Shown: piece after piece, positions 45,786-54,360 of the stretch
How the letters are laid out: each line of letters begins with the position of its first letter
Position numbering within the stretch: position 1 is the stretch's first letter
Source: Plantago ovata
Taxonomy: Eukaryota; Streptophyta; Magnoliopsida; Lamiales; Plantaginaceae
Assembly (NCBI GenBank): GCA_028274465.1
Contig: CM051455.1
Coordinates: 95,116,365-95,180,364, forward strand
DNA length: 64,000 nucleotides
Direction of reading: 5' to 3'
Notes under the pieces: generated by a model
Seen by the model: only the letters and a program-made list of their open reading frames with translations
Databases searched by the model: none
Told to the model about the DNA's origin: nothing
Made by a program: the position numbers and the translations under genes

Positions 45786-46635
45786 TTGCGAGTTTTCTCT
45801 CCGAAAATCATATCTTTCCAAGCCTACTTTCTCACCTCTTTCTATAGTTTTAGGTAGGAACTTCCCGGTGCTTGTCCTGGGAGTTCCATAGCTTAGGGGA
45901 TACTTTTTCATAGAAGATTGGAGCGCGTAGGATCGCAATCATCCGGAGGTTGACAACCTTCGGTAACTTTGTATCTTACAACTTTTATCTACTTATTTTA
46001 TTCTTCTTTCAATATGTTTTCTTCTATGATTTCTATTGATTGCATGCCTAATATGAGTAGCTAAATTTATCGTTGGTGGTAGTATGTGAATTCTTAGCGA
46101 GGGAAGATAATCATGCTAATGGCTATATCGCGCATTATACTCCGTGTCATTGCTTTATTTCGTTGATCAGTTGAAACCAAAATTCTCGTATGTTGTATTG
46201 ATCATTATGCACACTTGGAAACTTGTCGACCAATCAGACCAATTATCTTCGTAGTGTTGAATAATTACGAAACACAATAGGACGTTAGTTGTTGACAAGT
46301 CAGACCCATATTATCTTCGTAGTGCTTAATACTTGCAACAAGGACACAAGATTGATTCAAAGATCTCTATGCAAGACCGAGGAATTTATGCATGATTATC
46401 GACCCATTATGTTAAGAAGGACCATACTATCACCAATCTCTATTATCTGCTTGAAAACCCCCTATTGCTTTCTATTTGCTGTTTTATATTCTTAATTAGA
46501 TATGATAAAGCTAGTATAGTCCTCAGAGAACGACACTCGAGTCATTCTACTACTACACTACGGTTTTCGTTGTAGTTGTGGATTGCCTTTGGCTAATTAC
46601 AAATTTATTTGACTGAATCTGACACGTTCGTCAAA

Positions 46636-46655
46636 TTGGCGCCGTTGCCGGGGAC
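46636..46655 (+). other. G4 primer-binding site (Asp-tRNA type)
   Basis: TGGCGCCGTTGCCGGGGA lies directly after the 5' LTR; it matches the Athila/Tat consensus. Confidence 0.9.
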
Positions 46656-46960
46656 TATGCTCCTTTTTTCTGTTTAATTTGTTTATAATTACAGCTTTAG
46701 ATTCCTAATTCTTTTAGTTTTAGTTTTCCTTTTTAATCTCTCTCTGCTTTCCTATTTGTTTCTAATCACCTTTCCTAGTCTGTCACAGATAGTGTATGCC
46801 GCATACACGTTCTGCAGGAACACCGCTTGCTAATTCAATTGCTGAGATTGATAGAGTCTACCACTAGAGAAGGCGACTACTTGAAAGGCGTGCACTAGAG
46901 GAAATAGAGGAAACCGATTTATCTGAATCTCTAATTAGTCTATTCAAGGAAATCGACGGA

Positions 46961-48925
46961 ATGGCAGAAGCTAGACCACTGAAGGCATGGGTACAACCCA
47001 CCAAGGATCGTATGAGGGGACCGGCGATAGTTCTTTCGTCTGCAACCCGAGATCTGGAGATCAAGAACCACGCATTCCAACAACTTCCGAGGTTCTATGG
47101 CTTATCAAGGGAAGATGTGATGGGGTACTTGCACGATATCGATGATTTCCTCAACCAACTCCCACGACCCGGAGCTGACATAACAACGGATGAGTTGAGG
47201 ATGAAGGTTTTTGCTATGGGACTTGGTGACAGAGCCAAGTCATGGCTGAGCTCTCTTCCAGCAGGCTCGCTGGACACTTGGGAAAAGGTTTTTTCAGCTT
47301 TCATGGAGAAATACTTCGCGCACACTCTGACTACCGCGCTTAAGGTGCAAATCATTGGATTCAAGCAAGACTATGATGAGACCATCTACACCGCGTTCGA
47401 GAGGTTCCAAGATCTCACGAACAAGTGCCCTCACCATGGTTTTGAACTCTCCGACCTAGTCCAACACTTCTACAATGGACTAACCTTCGAGAACCAACAA
47501 GTGGTGGATTTCCAATGCCGACGCAATATTTGGGAGGAAACCGCAGAAGCCGTCTGGGCAGTTTTCGAAAGGCTTGCTAAGGGTTCGCAGTTCAAGGACC
47601 CAAGAGCAATGGTTAGGAGACATGGACCTGAAGCTCCACCGACTCAAGAAGCCCCTATGTACAGGGGGAATGGGGATCAATTCGAGTGCTTTACCAACGA
47701 ATTGAAGCAAGTCCTCAAGAGCGCCACCGGAACAACTGTTTCGAACGAGGTATGCCGAATATGCAAGAACTATGGGCATGGGGCTCATATGTGTAGATCG
47801 GAGCTGGCATACGATGATGGCAACTGGGCTCGAGGAGGAGAAGAGGCCTTTGCTACGGAGTTTGGTACTCAGGAAGTTAGCTACGGACAAGACGGTAGGA
47901 ATCCTCGAGGTGGATTTTGGAGAAGAGGATACCGTAACAATCAAGGATATGCAACGGCTAACCAAACTTATGGACCTAACCAAGACCGTAGTAGGCTGAA
48001 CTATGGTAATGATCACTGCGAAAACCCCGCTCCGAAAGAGCCACCGAAGTCGAAGTCGGCTCAACTGATGGAGAACTTACAGAAGATGGTTGATCACACA
48101 CAAAGTTTTCTCAAACGTTATGAAGAAGATTCTGAGAAGACTAAGGCAAGACTCGATAAGTTGGAAGAGAGCACTAGGCTTGCTCATCAAAAAATGCAAG
48201 AGTTGATCGACCGAAAACTGCCTAGCAGCACTGTGAAATCAAATGCCATTACTTTGGCTGATGATGTGCCTGACGAAATCACCATCAAGAAGGTTGTTAG
48301 GTGCAAGAAATGCATTAAGGAAGAACTCCTACAGGCTGAGGAGGAAGAGAAGTGCCTTGGTTCTGACACGAGTGATGAGGAGCAAGAGGATCCCGAACCA
48401 CTCCCTAAAAGTTTCGACGTTAAGGTAGGGATTGGTGAGCTTGAAGATGTCCGTGCCACACTAGATACGGGATCCTACTCAAACATTATTCCTTTGAATG
48501 TGTTTGAAAAGAGCAACATCGGAAAACTATCTGAGCAAAGGGCTATTGTACAACTGGCGGATGGATCCTTTATGAGACCAGAGGGCGTTGTGAAAAATGT
48601 TTGGGTCAAGATTGGTGAAGCATCTATATACACCAATTTTGTAGTTATGCCGGCGTCTGCACCTGGAACGGGGGATGTCATAGTCTTAGGGCAAACATTC
48701 TTGACTAAGATACGCTCAGTGATGGATATCTACCAAAGAACTTGCACCATCGAAGTGAATGGCAAGCAACACGTGTTGCAAGCTATACCTGATCCACCTG
48801 AACCGCCTGATATTATTACTCACTATTGTGGTCTTGCAGCCTATATTCTTTCTTATTCACAGGTTCATGGCATGGAAAGGAGATCAATGAAGGGGAAGAC
48901 TAGTACCCGCAAAAAGAAGAGATAG
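46961..48925 (+). CDS. G4 Gag-protease polyprotein
   Basis: 654 codons in one frame. Domains: Retrotrans_gag (about residues 60-200; FMEKYFAHTLTTALK, CPHHGFELSDLVQHFYNGL), CCHC knuckle CRICKNYGHGAHMC (about residues 264-277), coiled-coil linker (about 370-420), acidic stretch, then retropepsin with LDTGSYSN (about residue 500), IVQLADGSF and VLGQTFLTK. It ends with a basic tail. The native start is probably ATG 46796, because the frame is Gag-like from there (PHTRSAGTPLANSIAEIDRV), but a TAG at 46865-46867 cuts off the first 23 codons. Translation from 46961 would lose about 55 residues. No RT or integrase follows. This is the longest undamaged coding sequence in the window. Confidence 0.85.
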   Translation: MAEARPLKAWVQPTKDRMRGPAIVLSSATRDLEIKNHAFQQLPRFYGLSREDVMGYLHDIDDFLNQLPRPGADITTDELRMKVFAMGLGDRAKSWLSSLPAGSLDTWEKVFSAFMEKYFAHTLTTALKVQIIGFKQDYDETIYTAFERFQDLTNKCPHHGFELSDLVQHFYNGLTFENQQVVDFQCRRNIWEETAEAVWAVFERLAKGSQFKDPRAMVRRHGPEAPPTQEAPMYRGNGDQFECFTNELKQVLKSATGTTVSNEVCRICKNYGHGAHMCRSELAYDDGNWARGGEEAFATEFGTQEVSYGQDGRNPRGGFWRRGYRNNQGYATANQTYGPNQDRSRLNYGNDHCENPAPKEPPKSKSAQLMENLQKMVDHTQSFLKRYEEDSEKTKARLDKLEESTRLAHQKMQELIDRKLPSSTVKSNAITLADDVPDEITIKKVVRCKKCIKEELLQAEEEEKCLGSDTSDEEQEDPEPLPKSFDVKVGIGELEDVRATLDTGSYSNIIPLNVFEKSNIGKLSEQRAIVQLADGSFMRPEGVVKNVWVKIGEASIYTNFVVMPASAPGTGDVIVLGQTFLTKIRSVMDIYQRTCTIEVNGKQHVLQAIPDPPEPPDIITHYCGLAAYILSYSQVHGMERRSMKGKTSTRKKKR

Positions 48926-48969
48926 GCGCAGACAGGAGTCGAGTCAAAGACTTTAAACAATGACGCTAT

Positions 48970-48985
48970 CCGGGAGGCAACCCGG
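48970..48985 (+). other. GGGAGGCAACCC hairpin after G4 gag-pro
   Basis: CCGGGAGGCAACCCGG lies 45 bp after the stop codon and is identical to the G1 and G2 hairpins. Confidence 0.75.
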
Positions 48986-49163
48986 AATTTTTATCGCTTT
49001 CTTTACTGCTTTTCTGCATGCATTCATTCTTGAACTATTTGCTTCTCATATGCGAATTTGTTCATGTCTGTGTCGTATATGCTTTTGTTTGAGTGAGATT
49101 TTTCGAGTGGTTTTTTGAAAAAAAAATTGGTTTCGGGATTTAAACCGCATTTTCTAACATCAG

Positions 49164-49250
49164 AGCCCGTCTCCCCGCATTGGGGAGCACGGGGCGAACC
49201 GCCCCACTTGGGGGGCGAACCGCCCCGTGGTGGGGCGAACCGCCCCACAG
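49164..49250 (+). repeat. G4 internal GC palindromes
   Basis: Three exact copies of GGGGCGAACCGCCCC at 49191-49205, 49212-49226 and 49232-49246. It is the same motif as upstream of the LTR TATA box, placed 240 bp after the gag-pro stop. Confidence 0.9.
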
Positions 49251-50899
49251 CCCCAGATCTTTAAAAATGCGGATTTCAACCCCAAAACCTTATTTTCATC
49301 ATTCTTCTTCATCCATACTCCCAAAAAACCCGAAAAGTGCGATTTTGCTTCTAAATCTTCATAACTTCTTCATTTCTTGACCAAATTGAGTGTTCTTTAG
49401 CTTAATTCGAAGCCTATAACACGATCTATCATCCTATCCGAACAGATTTCATCCTAATTCGTTAGATTTGCAGATCTGAGGTATCATCCTTAGAACCCTA
49501 AATTTCAAATTTGGGGGTTTTCTATTTTGAGCTTCAATTATGTTTATTTGATGCATGGGTATGTTGTTTGTGTGATTAGACATGTTATTTACTATCAATT
49601 GCATGCTCAATTTTGCTTGGATTGTTGATTTGGGTATTTTGCTGCTAGATGATATATCTTGTTCTGCAATATGTCTTTATCTTTGATTTCTTGCATATGA
49701 TTGTGTTTATTGATGTAATGATGGTAGATATGACGTTAGAATGCTTAATTGTTGAGTATGAGGACTTATGCTGCTAGAATTTTTGCGCTGCTATGGTATG
49801 GATTGAGCCTTGTTATCAAGGATATTGGTTGTCTAGTAAGAGCATGATGTGATGTATTGCATGTAGTAGTTACGTTGGTATGTTGCATGATGAAGAAGCT
49901 AGGCTAGACATTGCGGTTTGGGGAGTTTGATTGTTGATTTTATCACTCGTATTTTTCATTTTTGCACTAGTATATATTTGAGTCTGTTTAGAGTCGTACG
50001 AGGTGCTAATTGCTGTTTGTAGGTACCATACCAAGGGAAGGGAGCATTCCCGTATGATTGCTTTGAAGAATCATGTCAAGGAAAGTGATCTCGCTGGATG
50101 TGCGTTCGAGCCAAGGGGTTTTGCAACAACGTCGTGGATTATCCAAGAGGAGGAGCTAGAGTACACCTGGAGTAAGGACTCCTATGCCTATTCATGCATC
50201 ACCGAAGGGACAGAAACCGTTATTACATCATCACTCCATCACGAGGACTGCAAAGTTCGAGTGAACTGGAAGGCACCGGGACATTCTCGCAGCGACGGAT
50301 TTGATCTTGAGTTCGCAGTTGCTAGAAGGTTCCGAAGCGCTAGCTTGGTTCCAAAACATAATGACATGGGTACACAGTCCCTTGTTGGGGCGCCCTTTGC
50401 CAACCTCTGAAGTGAACATCATATTGACATCGGGCGGAGCAACAGTGGAGAATGTGGTCGAAATTGGAGAAAAAGGTAGAAGACTTCTGAGTATCCGAGC
50501 AGCTTACTGAAACCTTCTCGTGGTGTGAAACATTGGAGGGGGAGGTTCTGATACCACTGCCCTTTCCCATTCAATAGTTCACATCCTATTGGAGGGCTAC
50601 ATAATGGAGAATTCCATAACAGCGGTGGCTAATCTTGAGAATTCTACCTACCACTGCAACTCTACTGGCGATAATGATGGTGACAGTAGTGACGATGAAG
50701 GCCATACGGGCAATGATGACTCTGATAGAGGAGTTGATCCTGACCGGCCTAAACATGGAACTACCGCAACCACTAGAAGACCTGATGTCACACTATGAAG
50801 CTCACAGAGGAGGCCCAATAAATCACAAGCAGCATACTCAGCCGACCGAGGCCAAACCATGGGGTAACATCTAGTATCACATCTTATTTTCTCATTTTC
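49251..50899 (+). pseudogene. G4 spacer and second-ORF region, unrecognised
   Basis: 49251-50000 is AT-rich with no gene. 50003-50410 is open for 135 codons and 50589-50798 for 69 codons (acidic, GDNDGDSSDDEGHTGNDD). Neither matches a family I know. The last bases before 50880 (GACCGAGGCCA..., TAACATCTAGTATCAC) match the end of the G1 second ORF, but the body does not, so the insert between conserved flanks differs from G1. Confidence 0.4.
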
Positions 50900-52381
50900 T
50901 TACTGCTAGGGACTAGCGTTAATTTCATGAGGGGGATGGGATTTGAGTGATCTAGTATTGTTAGTTTGGAACTTGACATTGGTAGGTTGAGTATAGTACC
51001 TCGCATGCTTTATCCGTTTGCATTTTGCATTTGCACGTTTACTGCTTTCTTAGTTTTATAGGTTGCATTTCACTACATTCATCCTAGGATAGTTTTTGCA
51101 TGTTTTATATGGAGTTTATTGCCGAATTTTTTGAACTTTTTTATTGGGTAGATCAACTAGCTATGCCATTAATCGTATGCTTCATTTCTATGAATTTGTT
51201 TGAGGTTTTTCTCACTTGGCTTGTCACATTTATGTATTGCACTTAGTTAAGCATGGTAGTCTCGACATCACTTAGTGGTGTTTTCTCTACTGCGGTTCAC
51301 GAAGGCCTTTATAATAGGATGATGCATGTTAGGGTCTTATGGTTGTTTTCCCGAGTAATTATGTACCTAAGAGGCAACAAGTCTTCACCATGCTTTGAGA
51401 TTGCTAAATGCCTAGGAAGGAGGTAGTGTGAGGTTGTGTGATCCTTTGTTTATAACCTATTCTTCCGAATAGGTTTGGGGAGGGGGTTACACCATCTTAG
51501 ACTTGTTTCTGTTTTCCATTTTCGTATCGTGAGTTTATGTTTCTTTTCCGTGAATTTTGTACTCCAACCTATTCTTTCAAATAGGTTTGGGGAAGTCGTG
51601 TGAGTCATTTTGTTTCTCTTTTTGTTATGCTACTGCTGGCTAAAAAAAACAGAAAAAAAAGAAAGAAAAATTCCAGAAGAAAAAAGAGAAAAAGAAAAAA
51701 AGAATCTGGAAAGAAAAAAAAAAGAAAAAAAAAAGAAGACCCCAAAAAAGCAAAGAAGGGTCAAAAATATAAAGCCAAATAGCAGTTTAGCAAAGTTTGA
51801 GTCTTTTCTATTTTTCGTATTGTTCGTAATTGTGTTTTTCTATTTTTTATCTTTTTTGTCTTAAGTGTCATCTGTTCTAGACCACCCTCGTCCTGCCATT
51901 CAGGAAGTGGTGAATAGCTTAAGACTTTACTTGAGAGATGGGTAGAATAGGGGAGAGTTATCTTTTATAGGGAACCCTCCTTCGTTTGATGAGAACCAGT
52001 ACCGGTTCGACCTCTTTTGAGGAAAAGTCTTAACATGGTGGAACAGCAGTAAGTCCTCAGTTTCATAGGCACGGGGCAACCATTCGTATTTTAGCATGCA
52101 TCATTACGTCGTCACTGACTAGGTCCAAGTAGAGAATGTTACGAGAGACTATCTTGTCTTGACATAAGTGCTTATGTGGATGTGTATAAGTCAATCGAGG
52201 TATTCTTCAACCTATATTCATGCTTTGATTTATATGGTTTTTGTTCATATGTTATTTGGTAGATTCAGTAATTTAGTACATTTTATTTGGCATGAAACTC
52301 CATTTTTGAGTCTTGCATGTTTTTTGTATTAGAGTCTAGCTTAGTTGCTTGAGGACAAGCAAAGGATCGGTTTGGGGAGTT
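50900..52381 (+). other. G4 conserved 3' non-coding block, paired hairpins and PPT
   Basis: No gene is present. It contains hairpins at 51454-51475 and 51564-51590 (arms CCTATTC/GAATAGG, tetraloops TTCC and TTTC), a long purine tract at 51640-51760 whose Lys-rich ORF is an artefact, and the PPT at 52369-52381. Confidence 0.7.
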
Positions 52382-53645
52382 TGATGAATGTGTATTTTAC
52401 ACTTTCATTCGAGTCTTTTTCACCTAATTTAGCTATCCTCTATGTTAATTTAGCTATATTTTAGTACATTTTATTAGAATAGTGTCACGTTTCCCTTTAG
52501 ATTTTATTTTATAGGTTTTGGTTGAAATTCGGAGATTTACGGGCAATTATATTGAAGTCTACGAGGAATTGGTGTTCTAGAAGCCTATTTGGAGTATCTG
52601 AAGGTTTCCAGATAGGATTTGGAGTCTAGGGATCGAATCTGGAGGTTAGAAGGCCATTAGAAGTTTGAAACCGAGTCCGAAAAGGTGAAGAAATCCAAAT
52701 CCGCGTCGAAAAACGCAGAAATTCCGCGAAATACTGGGGGGCGAACCGCCGCAGCACTCGGGCGAACCGCCCCAGAAGAATTTCGGGCCTATATATAGTT
52801 GCGAGTTTTCTCTCCGAAAATCATATCTTTCCAAGCCTACTTTCTCACCTCTCTCTATAGTTTTAGGTAGGAACTTCCCGGGCTTGTCCTGGGAGTTCCA
52901 TAGCTTAGGGGATACTTTTTCATAGCAGATTGGAGCGCGTAGGATCGCAATCATCCGGAGATTGACAACCTTCGGTAACTTTGTATCTTACAATTTTTAT
53001 CTACTTATTTTATTCTTCTTTCAATATGTTTTCTTCTATGATTTCTATTGATTGCATGCCTAATATGAGTAGCTAAATTTATCGTTGGTGGTAGTATGTG
53101 AATTCTTAGCAAGGGAAGATAATCATGCTAATGGCTATATCGCGCATTATACTCCGTGTCATTGCTTTATTTCGTTGATCAGTTGAAACCAAAATTCTCG
53201 TATGTTGTATTGATCATTATGCACACTTGGACACTTGTCGACCAATCAGACCAATTATCTTCGTAGTGTTGAATAATTATGGAACACAATAGGACGTTAG
53301 TTGTTAACAAGTCAGACCCATATTATCTTCGTAGTGCTTAATACTTGCAACAAGGACACAAGATTGATTCAAAGATCTCTATGCAAGACCGAGGAATTTA
53401 TGCATGATTATCGACCCATTTTGTTAAGAAGGACCATACTATCACCAATCTCTATTATCTGCTTGAAAACCCCCTATTGCTTTCTATTTGTTGTTTTATA
53501 TTCTTAATTAGATTTGATAAAGCTATTATAGTCCTGAGAGAACGACACTCGAGTCATTCTACTACTACACTACGGTTTTCGTTGTAGTTGTGGATTGCCT
53601 TTGGCTAATTACAAATTTATTTGACTGAATCTGACACGTTCATCA

Positions 53646-54360
53646 GGATCCGGGTAAGGTTATGTAGCTTTACAATGTCGAGGAGTAGTTATTTCTTCCT
53701 TCGGAGCACGTGTTTGAAGACGTTCCGAGATTCTTCAAGTTTTTTTTTTTTTGCTCGAGGAGCCTGCTTGGTAGAGTGAGCCCTAATTCGCGTACGCTCC
53801 AGACATTTTTTCCTAAATCGGGGCGCTCTAAGGGCAAAATTTTCTTTTCATGACGTGGCTCAATCTGGGCCTTTTGTCTCGTCGCGCGTGTGGCCTAGAT
53901 TCATCGCCACGTATGCGACGGTTCGTCTTCCCGTACTACCCTCTTATAAATAGGGGTACTTAGATTCATTTGCAACTTTTTCGCCAAAACTCACTCAGAG
54001 CAATTTAAACTGTCCGAGTAGCAACTGTAAAGAGCGAGGAGCAGACGTAGTCGTCGAGCAAGCTACCTTTCCTTTCCGTCGAATCAAGTAAGTTCGACTA
54101 CCTGTTTTCTTTTATTTTTGCCTTTATTCGCGCCATTGCTATGTTTCTTGTATTTGTGCTCGCTCCTTTCATGTAGTAACTGCTCCCCTTTTTAAATTTC
54201 TCATTGGCCCCTTTCCTCCCTATGTGGTAGTCGCGCCATTATTATTTCCTCGTCTTTGCGCATCTCGGCTTTGAGACTTGGACTTAAAATATACATAAAC
54301 GGACCTCTCGGACTTTGCATAACCACCGTTGATTGATGTTTTTCCTCTTCCTTTGTTTAG
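53646..54360 (+). promoter_or_regulatory. Promoter, 5' UTR and leader intron of E5 antisense ORF
   Basis: TATAAATAG lies at 53944-53952, followed by a probable transcription start about 30 bp on. The leader runs to AA|GTAAGT at 54088, and a pyrimidine-rich acceptor TTTGTTTAG at 54352-54360 sits directly before ATG 54361. This is a complete Pol II promoter-leader-intron arrangement on the plus strand, opposite to the E5 LTR. Intron use is inferred from consensus sites. Confidence 0.5.

Larger units (their letters stand above)
45369..53645 (+). mobile_element. G4: best-preserved gag-pro-only Ty3 element
   Basis: LTRs at 45369-46633 (1,265 bp) and 52382-53645 (1,264 bp), exact GGATC duplication at 45364-45368 and 53646-53650, Asp-tRNA primer site at 46636-46655 and PPT GGTTTGGGGAGTT before 52382. 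The LTRs differ at roughly 20-25 positions by eye (just under 2%), so this is one of the younger insertions. It has an almost intact Gag-protease gene and no pol; mobility would need enzymes from a related autonomous Athila/Tat element. Confidence 0.93.

Noticed and set aside
51600-51864. Lys-rich open frames (also 5658-5861, and the Phe-rich frame at 38017-38247)
   Set aside because: They are translations of the purine-rich or pyrimidine-rich tract in the G-family 3' block; composition alone explains them.
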